Assembly: GCF_001552785.1 (NCBI RefSeq)
Contig: NZ_KQ959484.1
Span: 53,812-117,811 of the forward strand
Source: Atopobium deltae
GTDB lineage: Bacteria; Actinomycetota; Coriobacteriia; Coriobacteriales; Atopobiaceae
Reading direction: 5' to 3'
DNA: 64,000 nt
Part shown: piece after piece, positions 45,042-54,058 of the stretch
Layout of the letters: every line of letters starts with the position of its first letter
Numbering within the stretch: the first letter of the stretch is position 1
The notes under the pieces: generated by a model
What the model was told of the DNA's origin: nothing
Seen by the model: the letters and a program-made list of their open reading frames with translations, nothing else
Databases searched by the model: none
Position numbers and translations under genes: made by a program

Positions 45042-45887
45042 ATGGAAACTACCGAGAAGACCCCCACTACAGCGACAACAACACAAAACGCCAGCACAAC
45101 GTCTCAAAACTACTTTGACCTTACAGGCAAAGTTGCGCTGGTCACAGGTGCATCCTCAGGGCTTGGCCGTCGTTTTGCTAAGGTGCTAGCATCACAAGGT
45201 GCAGACGTTGCACTATGCGCGCGTCGTCGCGAAAAGCTAGAAGCCCTGCGCGACGAAATCACCTCGACCTACCACACGCGTGCGCAAGCTTATCTGCTTG
45301 ATGTAAGCGACACCGACGCTATTAACCGCGTCGTCGATGAGATCGTAAACGACTTCGGCACCATCGATATTCTCGTTAATAACGCAGGAACTTCATGTGC
45401 CGCACCTGCGCTCGAGATGAAAAAAACCGACTGGCTGCGCGTTATCGACACCAACATGAACAGCGTCTTTTACATGTCTCAAAAGGTGGGTCGCGTCATG
45501 GCTAATCAGCGCTATGGACGCATTATTAACATGGCATCGGTGCATGCGAGTGTCACGATGAAGACCGAAAATATTTCGGGCGACCAGCTTATCGCCTACG
45601 TCACCGCCAAGCACGGCGTCAAGGGCATCACCATTGCGCTGGCTGCGGGTTGGGCACAATACGGTATCACCGTTAACGCCATTGCACCAGGGTATTTTGA
45701 CAGCGAGATGACCCACGCCATGTTGCAGGCCGAGGGCTTTAAGCAGACGATTCACGCAATGACACCTATGGATCGCCCTGGACAAGAAGGTGAACTCGAC
45801 ACCGCGCTTTTGTATTTGGCATCCGATAAGAGTTCGTACACGACGGGACAAGTACTGGGTGTTGACGGCGGCTGGACGACGCTGTAA
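45042..45887 (+). CDS. Short-chain dehydrogenase/reductase
   Basis: 281 residues, classical SDR: a ~25-residue Thr/Asn-rich N-terminal tail, VTGASSGLG near 35, NNAGTS near 110, catalytic Ser in NMASVHAS and Tyr-Lys in AYVTAKHG near 185, and a DGGWTTL end. It resembles gluconate 5-dehydrogenase and 3-oxoacyl-ACP reductase-type enzymes; the substrate cannot be fixed from sequence. CACAGGAAGGAA precedes the ATG. No linked pathway genes; it stands alone. Confidence 0.88.
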   Translation: METTEKTPTTATTTQNASTTSQNYFDLTGKVALVTGASSGLGRRFAKVLASQGADVALCARRREKLEALRDEITSTYHTRAQAYLLDVSDTDAINRVVDEIVNDFGTIDILVNNAGTSCAAPALEMKKTDWLRVIDTNMNSVFYMSQKVGRVMANQRYGRIINMASVHASVTMKTENISGDQLIAYVTAKHGVKGITIALAAGWAQYGITVNAIAPGYFDSEMTHAMLQAEGFKQTIHAMTPMDRPGQEGELDTALLYLASDKSSYTTGQVLGVDGGWTTL

Positions 45888-45966
45888 ACTACGACGCCTG
45901 TCCACTAGCTGCCAGCGGCTGACGAGAAGATCGGTAAGGTCGCACAACTGATGAGCAACCGCTACA

Positions 45967-46635
45967 TCACAGCTTCGAAGCGATCTCCAGCAATGCCCCA
46001 TCGCGCTCATCGGGATTCTCGACCAGCCACGCGGGGTTCTCGGCCAGCCACTGCTCACGACTAGGATCGGTCGCTTTGCAGGCGGCAAGCGTGGCGGCGA
46101 GCATTGTTTCGACATCGCAATTGTTATACTCGGCGCCCAAGGTCATTTGCTCACGACCACAGCCAGCCGCAAACTTTTTGTTTTTGAACTTTTTCTTCAA
46201 GCTGCTCAGGGGCAAATCCTGACACGACTTTGACGGGCGCAGGCGCGCGCAGGCGTCGATAAGACCAGACGTCTCGTCAATCGCAAAAAGAACGCGCTCC
46301 ATCTTGAGCTCGGGTTTGGGCAGCTCAGTATTGCAATCCGAGTTATGTGTTTGGATAGCGCGGATCAGGGCATCGGGAACGTCGTGCTGGCGCAAAATTC
46401 GTTCGGTACACAGGGTGTGGTCCTCGTCGCCGTCGCAAATCTCCCAGTCCATATCATGCAGCAGGCCAACCTGCCCCCAAAACTCGATATTGTCCTTATC
46501 GTGAATCGCTGCAAAGTAGCGCATCAAACGCTCCAGCGTCAAGGCGTGCACAATGTGGAACTCTTCTTGATTGTATTGTTTAACTAACGCGAAGGCTTCG
46601 TCTCGTGTCAGATTTGTCGATAAGGTCGTCACCAT
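45967..46635 (-). CDS. HD domain protein (predicted metal-dependent phosphohydrolase)
   Basis: 222 residues. HALTLERLMRYFA near 30 and GLLHDMDWE near 62 supply the His and HD metal ligands, with HTLCTERIL and IQTHNSD further on. Related small HD proteins act on nucleotides or phosphorylated metabolites, but the substrate is unknown. The start at 46635 has GAGGAAGAGG upstream; open extension to 46785 has no ribosome site. Diverges from the DUF4298 gene. Confidence 0.8.
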   Translation of the reverse strand: MVTTLSTNLTRDEAFALVKQYNQEEFHIVHALTLERLMRYFAAIHDKDNIEFWGQVGLLHDMDWEICDGDEDHTLCTERILRQHDVPDALIRAIQTHNSDCNTELPKPELKMERVLFAIDETSGLIDACARLRPSKSCQDLPLSSLKKKFKNKKFAAGCGREQMTLGAEYNNCDVETMLAATLAACKATDPSREQWLAENPAWLVENPDERDGALLEIASKL

Positions 46636-46799
46636 GGTATACGCCTCTTCCTCGTTGGTGGCTGGGCGATTTTGCTGCATAATCATATCGTTAGTGTACT
46701 CTATATGGTATAAGACATACATAAGGCGTGAAATAGCCTCTCTACGGGACTCTCGTAGGACTCTGGAACTCTTGTAGGAACGCATTATAAGGAGTGAAT

Positions 46800-47186
46800 A
46801 TGTTCAACGATAACAAAAATACCGCCAGCCACTTCGCGCGTAAGTTTCTTGATAGGGTCGCAAACAGTCGTTCTAGCTGGGGCGATAATGGCATTGACGA
46901 ACTCGAACAGTGCGAGCGCATCCAAGTAACGGAAGCGGCGCTCAATAGGCTGACAGCAGGTATCGAGCGCCTTAACGCTGCCCTTGACGAATACAGCGAT
47001 TTTCAGGCTGACTACGAACTGTTGGAAGAATACTATTCCAGCAAGCTGTGGCAAAAAGACTTTCGAGATGACGAGCGGGGCATATTGCCCAAAGACTTGC
47101 CCCGCGGAGTCCTTTCGGAAGATGGCATTTATAATGCTCTTGCCGAAAAAGATGCATTATATGAGCGCTTAGAAAGCTTGATGTAA
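46800..47186 (+). CDS. DUF4298 protein
   Basis: 128 residues, no membrane segment, mostly helical with heptad-like pattern (QVTEAALNRLTAGIERLNAA), then LEEYYSSKLWQKDF and the family hallmark LPRGVLSEDGIYNAL. DUF4298 is common in Firmicutes and Actinobacteria; function unknown. ATG at 46800 chosen because AAGGAG ends 5 nt before it; a GTG at 46794 would overlap that site. Upstream 46745-46780 shows ACTCT(C/T)GTAGGA near-repeats. Confidence 0.8.
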   Translation: MFNDNKNTASHFARKFLDRVANSRSSWGDNGIDELEQCERIQVTEAALNRLTAGIERLNAALDEYSDFQADYELLEEYYSSKLWQKDFRDDERGILPKDLPRGVLSEDGIYNALAEKDALYERLESLM

Positions 47187-47444
47187 GACGAGTGGCGGCT
47201 TTGACTCGAGCGAGCCTTGGCTGACGCAATGACCAGCGCAGGTTTCGCAAAGTGCTTGGCTTGTGCGTGCACGGTGCTCGCCATGGGTGCCATATAGGTT
47301 GCGGCGGCGGGATTCGCTGCGGGCACTTTGAGACTTTGGATGCCCCTAAATTTGTCCTGATTAAACACGGAGTCCTTGTTCTGCAAGGCACCTTTTGGCA
47401 TCTGGAAAGAATTTCGCCGGGGTGAAAATCGCGAACACCGAGCT

Positions 47445-47780
47445 ACTTTTTGTACTGCTCGGCATTCTCTTTCGTCACGATAAAGGCTTTTGCCTGGTCA
47501 AGCACCGTGCCATCGGGATGATACACTTCGCCAGCAATACGCGCCTGATCGTGCGGCAAAAGGTTCGAAATTTTGTAGCCCGTGCGGATGAGCTGTCCTT
47601 GTACGGGGATACTTGGGATCCGTCTTAATACGATCGTAGCGATCGACCTTCAGAATACCAAGGGCATCGATTCCGTTTGGATAGAGATTGACCGAAAGCT
47701 TAATGATGGAATTCTCGCCATTTACAGGAAAAGCTTATCGAAGCTGTTAAGGTTTTATGCAGGCGCCGCCAGCGCAACAT
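47445..47780 (-). pseudogene. Decayed gene of unknown family
   Basis: On the minus strand coding-like sequence continues through frame breaks: VNGENSIIKLSVNLYPNG, LGILKVDRYDRIKTDPKYP, then after a shift near 47610 VQGQLIRTGYKISNLLPHDQ, EVYHPDGTVLDQAKAF and VTKENAEQYKK before a TAG. A further stop lies upstream. It looks like the tail of an extracellular or binding protein, but I do not recognise it. The rest of the 47187-47843 gap has one more minus-strand open stretch (47129-47401) of doubtful status. Confidence 0.5.
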
Positions 47781-47843
47781 AAATTTGTCTGATGTGTCTA
47801 TGGTCCTGTGTAAGATACAAGAGACGATCAAACAATAAGAAAG

Positions 47844-49073
47844 ATGGTATCTATGCTTGAAAGTCTAGGAAATTTTTTTAGCGACTACATCGTCTTTGCT
47901 CTGAAGGCAGTAACCGTCATCGGGATCATTATTGGCATTCCATATGCCTTTATTAAGGACAAGGACGAGAAGACCAAAGAAATCGAGATCGTGGACCTCA
48001 AGAAGGAGTACATCGAGCAAAAGGAGCGCCTCGAAGAAGCGCTCCTTGATAGCGACACGATCGACGATCGCGATAAGATCAAAAAGAAAGCCAAAAAGGC
48101 GCTCCGCAAGGCCAAAGAAGAGCAGCGAGCACTCGAAGAAGAGGCCCGCGAGAAGGCCAAGAAAGAAGCAAGAAAAGCAGCGATGGCCGCTGCAAAAGCT
48201 GCTGAAAACGGCTCAAAACCCACTGAACCCGAGGAGCCATCTGGAGAAGCTCAGGTGGCTGAACTTTTTGCCGCAGCTAACGCTGCTGAGGCAGAATATC
48301 GGGCGTTTCGCGGCAGGCACCACAAGCCACGCCTGTTTGTCTTAAGCTTCAAAGGCGAGGTGCAAGCAGAAGAGGTTTCGGACTTAAGCAAAGAAATCAC
48401 CGCCACGCTTGCCCTTATCGATAAGGGCGACGAAGTCCTTGTCAAGCTCGAAAGCCCTGGCGGTGTCATCGATGGCTATGGCCTGGGCGCCTCGCAGCTC
48501 AAGCGCATTCGAGATCGCAACATTCCGCTAACCGTCGCCGTTGACAAAGTCGCGGCAAGCGGTGGCTACATGATGGCATGCATCGGCAACAAAATTGTCG
48601 CGGCGCCCTTTAGCGAAATCGGTTCCATCGGCGTTGTCGCGCAAATCCCCAACGTGCACCGCTTCTTGAAAAAACACGACGTTGACGTCGACATTCTTAC
48701 CGCTGGTAAATACAAGCGCACCATGACTATGCTTGGCGAGAATACCGAGGAAGGTCGACAGAAATTCATCGAGGAGCTCAACGAAGCACACCGCCTCTTT
48801 AAGGCGTTTGTCCACAAGCACCGTCCGCAGGTCGATATCGAAAAAATCGCCACGGGCGAATACTGGTTTGGCACACAGGCGCGCGAGCTCAATCTGGTTG
48901 ACGAGATTGCGACCAGCGACGACATCATTCTAGATGCGATGGATACCAAAGATGTATTTCTCGTCCGCACCAAAAAAGAAGAGACTTGGCTCGAGCAACT
49001 CGGTGTGTATACGGAGTCTGCCGTGGTGCGCATTATCACCAGCTTGATGCATGGGCACGCCAACAAGATGTAA
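47844..49073 (+). CDS. sohB: SohB-like S49 family membrane protease
   Basis: 409 residues: an N-terminal membrane helix (~15-38), a long Lys/Glu/Ala coiled region (~45-125), then the S49 catalytic domain with LESPGG, the nucleophile Ser in DKVAASGGYMMACIG near 235, GSIGVVAQIPN, and the Lys in AGKYKRT near 290. Order and spacing match SohB, the inner-membrane signal-peptide-peptidase-like protease of Gammaproteobacteria, more than actinobacterial SppA. The Ser/Lys domain would be outside if the helix is N-in. ATG at 47853 is an alternative start. Its position beside decayed sequence supports acquisition. Confidence 0.88.
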   Translation: MVSMLESLGNFFSDYIVFALKAVTVIGIIIGIPYAFIKDKDEKTKEIEIVDLKKEYIEQKERLEEALLDSDTIDDRDKIKKKAKKALRKAKEEQRALEEEAREKAKKEARKAAMAAAKAAENGSKPTEPEEPSGEAQVAELFAAANAAEAEYRAFRGRHHKPRLFVLSFKGEVQAEEVSDLSKEITATLALIDKGDEVLVKLESPGGVIDGYGLGASQLKRIRDRNIPLTVAVDKVAASGGYMMACIGNKIVAAPFSEIGSIGVVAQIPNVHRFLKKHDVDVDILTAGKYKRTMTMLGENTEEGRQKFIEELNEAHRLFKAFVHKHRPQVDIEKIATGEYWFGTQARELNLVDEIATSDDIILDAMDTKDVFLVRTKKEETWLEQLGVYTESAVVRIITSLMHGHANKM

Positions 49074-49128
49074 CTTGAGACCATCATGCGCCGCAGTGAG
49101 TCACAGTATGTGGTAAGAAGTGAGTTTG

Positions 49129-50043
49129 ATGAAGTTAAAACGAATAGCGCAGGGTTTTGTTGCGCTCATACTTATTGGCGCCATTGGAAATGCGCTTAAT
49201 CCCCAATCGTCTTCCAGCAGCAAGACGACAAACGATGCCAGCGCAACGGTCGCTTCAAGCGCTTCAAGTGCTTCGAACAGCCAACAAGCACAGGATAAAA
49301 AAGCTAAGCCAAAGACTCCAGAAAAACCTGCGATTGTTGAGGGATGGAAGCAAACCAATGGTCGTTGGTGGTATCAGGAGGCCGATGGGTCCTATCCCAA
49401 AAATCAATGGAGAGCCTTAGGCAGCAAGCTTGATTGGTATTATTTTGATGCATCGGGATACATGCTTAGCAATTGCTGGGTTGGCAACGTCTACTACGTC
49501 GGCAGCGATGGCAAGATGCTTAAGGATGCCACTACTCCCGACGGCTACTATGTTAACAAAACGGGCAAGTGGGACGGCAAGCCTCTGCCAGCCAACGATC
49601 GTAACACAGCCATCCCGAGTAACTTTGAAAAGGCCACCGTCGTGCGCGTCGTTGATGGAGACACCATCGTGGTGAATCGCGGTAATGGCAAAGAAAAAGT
49701 TCGCCTCATACTGGTGAACACCCCCGAGACAAAGCACCCACGAAAAGGTGTTGAGTATTACGGAAAAGAAGCTTCCAACTTTACAAAATCGCAGCTCAAA
49801 GGACGAACTGTCTATCTCGAAAAGGACACTTCGGAACGCGACCGTTACAAGCGTTTGCTGCGCTACGTATGGCTTGATATTCCCGCTAATCAAAGTGAAC
49901 TTGGCACAAAATGCTTCAACGCAATCTTGCTGCGCGAGGGCTACGCATATCTGTCAACATTCCCACCTGACGTGAAATATGTGCATGAATTCCGTAAATT
50001 TGAGGCTGAAGCTCGTAACAAAGGTGCAGGCCTGTGGGGGTAG
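49129..50043 (+). CDS. Secreted thermonuclease-type nuclease with choline-binding-like repeats
   Basis: About 304 residues. An N-terminal hydrophobic segment (~8-22) acts as signal or anchor; a Ser/Thr/Ala/Lys-rich linker follows. Residues ~68-145 hold GWKQTNGRWWYQEADGSYP, WYYFDASGYM and YYVGSDGKM units, the GW-type repeats of choline-binding proteins. The SNase domain (~155-304) keeps RVVDGDTI, catalytic Arg and Glu in VRLILVNTPET, and Arg in ERDRYKRLLRYVW. It should degrade DNA/RNA at the cell surface. A GTG at 49120 is an alternative start. The repeats may bind the LicD-added groups. Confidence 0.88.
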   Translation: MKLKRIAQGFVALILIGAIGNALNPQSSSSSKTTNDASATVASSASSASNSQQAQDKKAKPKTPEKPAIVEGWKQTNGRWWYQEADGSYPKNQWRALGSKLDWYYFDASGYMLSNCWVGNVYYVGSDGKMLKDATTPDGYYVNKTGKWDGKPLPANDRNTAIPSNFEKATVVRVVDGDTIVVNRGNGKEKVRLILVNTPETKHPRKGVEYYGKEASNFTKSQLKGRTVYLEKDTSERDRYKRLLRYVWLDIPANQSELGTKCFNAILLREGYAYLSTFPPDVKYVHEFRKFEAEARNKGAGLWG

Positions 50044-50091
50044 TGCTGTTCTCGGCTGGTTGTTTTTGATCACGAATAAAACTCACGTATA

Positions 50092-50136
50092 AAAAAGGGA
50101 CCCCATGCCGCAGCGTCGCCACAGGGGGAACCCCTT
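50092..50136 (-). terminator. Probable terminator of the minus-strand flavoprotein gene
   Basis: On the minus strand AAGGGG..CCCC pairs imperfectly with GGGG..CCCTT and is followed by TTTTTT. The rest of 50044-50289 has short GTACTCAAAACG and GCGTACGTA repeats and no gene. Confidence 0.5.
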
Positions 50137-50289
50137 CATAAACGTGTACAGCACCCTGCGGTTATTACCACAACTTTATTGCTGCACGAACTGTGAAGCA
50201 CTCAAAAAACGCTGTCGCGTACTCAAAACGTCGGGTACTCAAAACGCAGAAGCGCGTACGTAAAACGCTATTCGCGTACGTACTTCGCG

Positions 50290-50679
50290 CTACTCCTCAA
50301 CAGGCTTGCCTGCAAGAGGGCCAGAATTCAAGGTGTAGATCTTCTCGATATCGATAATAATGGCAGCAGCTTTGGGCATGACACCTGCTTTTTCCTTAGC
50401 AAGCTCCATGTGCTCGGAGTCGGTGTATGAAGTTGCCTTACCAACAAACCTAAAGCCAACGTTGTCGAAGCGCTTTGCGACACCAACCACAATCTTGCCG
50501 TTAGCCTTTATATTTGCATGGTGCTGGCCGTCGGTATTCTCGCAAAAAATAAGATGCTCATCGTCAAGCACGCGCATCGTCCTTTTGGGACCCAAATCGG
50601 GGGTACCATCGTTGTTGACCGTCGCAATCCAGGCAAGCTCGTCACCAATGACTTCTTGCATTTCCTTGGTAAGCTTCAT
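50290..50679 (-). CDS. Pyridoxamine 5'-phosphate oxidase family protein
   Basis: 129 residues with the split-barrel FMN fold: LAWIATVNNDGTPDLGPKR at the N terminus, then CENTDGQHHANIKANGKI and FVGKA. Small single-domain members bind FMN or heme-like cofactors and reduce diverse substrates; this one lacks the C-terminal part of true PdxH. Function open. ATG at 50679 has AAAGGAG 8 nt upstream. Diverges from the small membrane protein at 50832. Confidence 0.82.
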   Translation of the reverse strand: MKLTKEMQEVIGDELAWIATVNNDGTPDLGPKRTMRVLDDEHLIFCENTDGQHHANIKANGKIVVGVAKRFDNVGFRFVGKATSYTDSEHMELAKEKAGVMPKAAAIIIDIEKIYTLNSGPLAGKPVEE

Positions 50680-50831
50680 ACTATAAGCTCCTTTCGATTT
50701 ATTCACAAAGACGCCTTGTAAGACGCTTTGTATATACCCTATAATAGTCTTGTTCTTCCGCACACGTGATACGTTCTTGCAAAATTTTGTGCATGGTTTG
50801 GATTGCATGATACACAAACGCTAAGGCTCCT

Positions 50832-51194
50832 ATGAAACATACACCTGTCGAGAAGACCGTCAAATCGAACTTTAAAATGAACTTCAAAACGCAGATGCTC
50901 TACCTGGGTCCTCTTGCGATTGCAGAGATTGCCTTCCCCTTTTTGATACATGATACGGGCATGGCTATGTTTCTTCTTTTGCTTGTCTTGCCACTGCTTA
51001 TTTTTGCAGTCTCGTTTGTGTATGGCAAAAAGTATGGTTTTAGCTGGCCTTTTTCTGCCATCGTTGGTTTGATATGGTTGCCCAACCTTGCCATGCTCAA
51101 TGAATCTGCCGCCATCTACATTTTTATTTTTGGTGTTGTAAGCTACATCGGGCAGATATGTGGTTCACTGTTTGAACAGGGTCGTCTTTTTTAA
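50832..51194 (+). CDS. Small membrane protein
   Basis: 120 residues with four hydrophobic helices (~25-40, 43-63, 68-88, 93-113) and a basic N terminus, VEKTVKSNFKMNFKTQ. No family recognised; it resembles small permease-accessory proteins only in general shape. The CGAGAAG motif lies inside codons 6-8. Followed by a 333-nt gap containing the leader of the DUF47-pit operon. Confidence 0.6.
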   Translation: MKHTPVEKTVKSNFKMNFKTQMLYLGPLAIAEIAFPFLIHDTGMAMFLLLLVLPLLIFAVSFVYGKKYGFSWPFSAIVGLIWLPNLAMLNESAAIYIFIFGVVSYIGQICGSLFEQGRLF

Positions 51195-51392
51195 CGACGG
51201 GTGCGCAGATTGAGCGGACAGCCCACATGTTCGGAGTGCGTGTGTGATAACGTCCAAACTGACTAAACTGCCCAGACGGACTTGAACAGTATCTTCTTAA
51301 AGCGTAGTGCCTACTCAAACTTTTAACTTTTTTCTTTTTTGTCGCGTTGACGCAAGCACAGATTCCTATAATGGAAAAGTTGGCTTTTTTCA

Positions 51393-51478
51393 GCTTATGC
51401 TCAACAGTGTAAGCGCAGCGCGCACACTCGGACGCAGCAATATGAACGCAGCGCAGCGAACGCAAACACAGCATAAGC
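51393..51478 (+). promoter_or_regulatory. Long-range inverted repeat in the DUF47-pit leader
   Basis: GCTTATGCT (51393-51401) and AGCATAAGC (51470-51478) pair, extended by TTTTTT (51385-51390) and AAAAAA (51479-51484). TATAAT (51367-51372) lies just upstream, with TTGACG at 51347-51352 (a short 14-bp spacer). The region also has CGCAGC repeats. It could be an operator or leader fold. Nothing else gene-like in 51195-51527. Confidence 0.45.
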
Positions 51479-51527
51479 AAAAAACAGCCAAAACTCTGCC
51501 ATAACATCAGAGCAGGAAGGTATACGC

Positions 51528-52151
51528 ATGAGTCGAGTGTCGCACAAAGAAGAAGCGTTTTTTAGTTTGTTTTACGAATTTAGTTCGCTTACCGTTGCCA
51601 CAGGCCAGCTCTTCGTCGAACTTATTGACAACTACCCTCACTCCCAGGATCTCATTCCCAAAATCAAAGATTACGAAACCCTGTGCGATGATCAAGTCGG
51701 CAAGATTTTCTCGACGCTCAACTCTTCGTTTATCACGCCCTTTGACCGAGAAGACATCTCGAGTTTGGCGCTGCTCATGGACGAAATTGTCGACGGCATG
51801 GAGAGCACCTCAGCGCGTATCGGGCTGTACGACATCAAGACGATGCATCCCGAAGCAGCACAAATGGCGCACCTGATTCTTTTTGCTGCCGAGGAGTTGC
51901 AAAAGGCCTTCGACCGTTTTTCGGATTACAAAAAGGACGACTCCGTCATCAAGCACACCAAGGCGACAAACGAGTATGAAGATAAGGGCGACGTGGTGTA
52001 TCGCACGGCGCTTTCGAATATTTTTCGCAACGAAACCAATGCTATCGAGGTTATTAAATGGAAAAGCCTCATGGATAAACTCGAGGAAACGCTCGACGCC
52101 TGCAAACATGTTGCCAATGCCATGCAGAATGTCATTGTGAAAAATGCCTAA
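51528..52151 (+). CDS. DUF47 (PhoU-like) phosphate transport regulator
   Basis: 207 residues, all helical, in the DUF47/TIGR00153 family. Acidic metal-binding positions lie in EIVDGMESTSARIGLYD near 85-100 and NEYEDKGDVVYRTAL near 147-161. These proteins sit at the membrane with Pit transporters and are thought to gate them. GCAGGAAGG precedes the ATG. The stop overlaps the pit start by 8 bases, so the two are made together. Confidence 0.92.
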   Translation: MSRVSHKEEAFFSLFYEFSSLTVATGQLFVELIDNYPHSQDLIPKIKDYETLCDDQVGKIFSTLNSSFITPFDREDISSLALLMDEIVDGMESTSARIGLYDIKTMHPEAAQMAHLILFAAEELQKAFDRFSDYKKDDSVIKHTKATNEYEDKGDVVYRTALSNIFRNETNAIEVIKWKSLMDKLEETLDACKHVANAMQNVIVKNA

Positions 52152-53142
52152 CATGTTTCTTATTGCCGTGCTTCTTGCCGCGCTCATTTTTGAATTTATC
52201 AACGGCTTTCACGATACCGCTAACGCCATCGCAACCACCGTGTACACTCGCGCCCTCACGCTGCGCTGGGCCATTATTATGTCCGCAACCATGAACTTTA
52301 TTGGTGCGTTGACCAGCGAAAAGGTGGCGATGACTATTGCGGCGGGGCTCGTCGACATAAAGCTTGAGCTCTACGTCGTATTTGCGGCGCTGATGGGTGC
52401 CATCATCTGGGATTTGTTTACTTGGTGGTGCTCGATTCCGAGTTCATCTTCACATGCTCTTATCGGCAGCCTTATTGGAGCGACCTGCGTTTTTACGGGG
52501 ACCTGCAACCATATCCGTTGGGCAGGCGTGCTGCAAAAAGTTGTGATTCCTCTGTTTACCTCGCCGCTCATTGGCATGGCGCTCGGATTTGTGTTTATGC
52601 GCCTTGTGTTTGAGCTTTTTGCCGACTGGACGCCTCGGAAGGCTAATGGGTTGTTTCACCGCTTGCAGGTCTTATCGGCAGCGTTTATGGCCTACAGCCA
52701 TGGCAATAACGATGCGCAAAAAACGATGGGCATTATTACGTTAGCGCTGGTCACTGCAGGCCTGCATAATCCTGCGGACGGCATTCCGCTGTGGGTAAAA
52801 ATTATGTGCGCTACTACGATGGCGCTGGGCACCTCGATTGGCGGCAGTCGCATTATGCGTACCGTGGGCGACGGCGTCACGCGTCTGACTCCCGTCATTG
52901 GCTTTGTGGCCGAAGCGAGTTCGACCATTGCTATCGAGACGATGACCGCGTTGGGCGCGCCCGTCTCGACCACGCAGGTTATTACCACTTCTATTATGGG
53001 TGCTGGCAGTGCTCGGCGTCGTACCAGTGTGCGCTGGGGCGTGGCTCGCAAGATAATTGCGGCCTGGTTTGTTACACTACCAGCAACGATTGCACTCGGT
53101 GCCATCGTTGGATGCGTCACGGGATTGGTGCTTGGCGCGTAA
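52144..53142 (+). CDS. pit: Low-affinity inorganic phosphate transporter
   Basis: 332 residues, ten or so membrane helices. The PiT signature appears twice, as usual: EFINGFHDTANAIATTVYTRAL near 18-40 and AYSHGNNDAQKTMGI near 182-196. Imports metal-phosphate with protons or sodium. The start ATG (52144) lies within the end of the DUF47 gene. A CGAGAAG motif lies in the 115-nt gap that follows. Confidence 0.95.
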   Translation: MPNMFLIAVLLAALIFEFINGFHDTANAIATTVYTRALTLRWAIIMSATMNFIGALTSEKVAMTIAAGLVDIKLELYVVFAALMGAIIWDLFTWWCSIPSSSSHALIGSLIGATCVFTGTCNHIRWAGVLQKVVIPLFTSPLIGMALGFVFMRLVFELFADWTPRKANGLFHRLQVLSAAFMAYSHGNNDAQKTMGIITLALVTAGLHNPADGIPLWVKIMCATTMALGTSIGGSRIMRTVGDGVTRLTPVIGFVAEASSTIAIETMTALGAPVSTTQVITTSIMGAGSARRRTSVRWGVARKIIAAWFVTLPATIALGAIVGCVTGLVLGA

Positions 53143-53257
53143 GGCGCTGGCGCGGTGGATGTATAGCGTACGGACGAGAAGATCGCGCAAGCACGACGAA
53201 AACCCACCACGTACGTCATTCGCAAAGGCATCAGCACATCTTAGACAAAGGACAGCT

Positions 53258-53989
53258 ATGTTTAACATCGTACTGGTAGAGCCCGAAATTCCTGCTAACA
53301 CGGGCAATATAGGCAGAACCTGCGTGGTGAGTGGCACGCATTTGCATTTGGTGGGTCCGTTGGGCTTCTCGCTTGATAGCAAACAACTTAAGCGCGCAGG
53401 CATGGCATATTGGGAAAGTCTGCAGGTCAGTGTATATAACTCGTGGGATGAATTTGTCGAGAAGAACAAGCCTTTTGCAGATCCTACAGCAACGGACGCG
53501 ACGGCAACGGACGCCAGAGGTTGGCATGGCGGACACACAGATCTAGACCGATGCGATCCACTCGCAGCACACAGCTTGCGAAATCAAGCAACTTCCCCGT
53601 TGCCGCGGCTGCATTTTTTGACGAAGAAGGCCGCAAAGACCTACACCGAGGCCAACTATAAAGACGGCGATTTTATCATCTTCGGAAAAGAAAGCTCAGG
53701 GCTTGACGAGCAACTCTTGGCGCAGCATCCTTTCGAATGTGAGCGCATTCCTATGTTGACTGACGAGAAGGCCCTCGTAAATGCCACGGATTGGTCAGAC
53801 CATATCGCGCAACTACGCACGGACGAGGCGCACGCAAACACGCGCACCCACGAGGCGCTTTTGCAGCAGGACATCTGCGGGAATTTTATCGATCCCGAAG
53901 ATTACCACGTCAGCGCACTGAATCTCTCGAACGCCGCAGCGATTGTGCTATATGAAGCGCTGCGACAAACGGGTTTTGTAGGCATGTAA
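53258..53989 (+). CDS. trmL: tRNA (cytidine-2'-O-)-methyltransferase, SpoU family
   Basis: Methylates the wobble nucleotide of leucine tRNAs. 243 residues against ~155 normally. Motif 1 EPEIPANTGNIGRTC is at residues 8-22, motif 2 FGKESSGLD near 146 and motif 3 ALNLSNAAAIVLYE near 222. Two insertions explain the size: ~35 residues at 70-108 (Ala/Thr/Asp repeats then HTDLDRCD) and ~28 at 190-215. The trefoil-knot core looks whole. ATG at 53258 has AAAGGACAG upstream; the open extension to 53057 overlaps pit and is rejected. Confidence 0.9.
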   Translation: MFNIVLVEPEIPANTGNIGRTCVVSGTHLHLVGPLGFSLDSKQLKRAGMAYWESLQVSVYNSWDEFVEKNKPFADPTATDATATDARGWHGGHTDLDRCDPLAAHSLRNQATSPLPRLHFLTKKAAKTYTEANYKDGDFIIFGKESSGLDEQLLAQHPFECERIPMLTDEKALVNATDWSDHIAQLRTDEAHANTRTHEALLQQDICGNFIDPEDYHVSALNLSNAAAIVLYEALRQTGFVGM

Positions 53990-54058
53990 CTAATATATGA
54001 GACCTCGCTTATATTTCGTTACTACTTTGTTTCCGTTCGCAGATGCTCAAAAAAGTGC

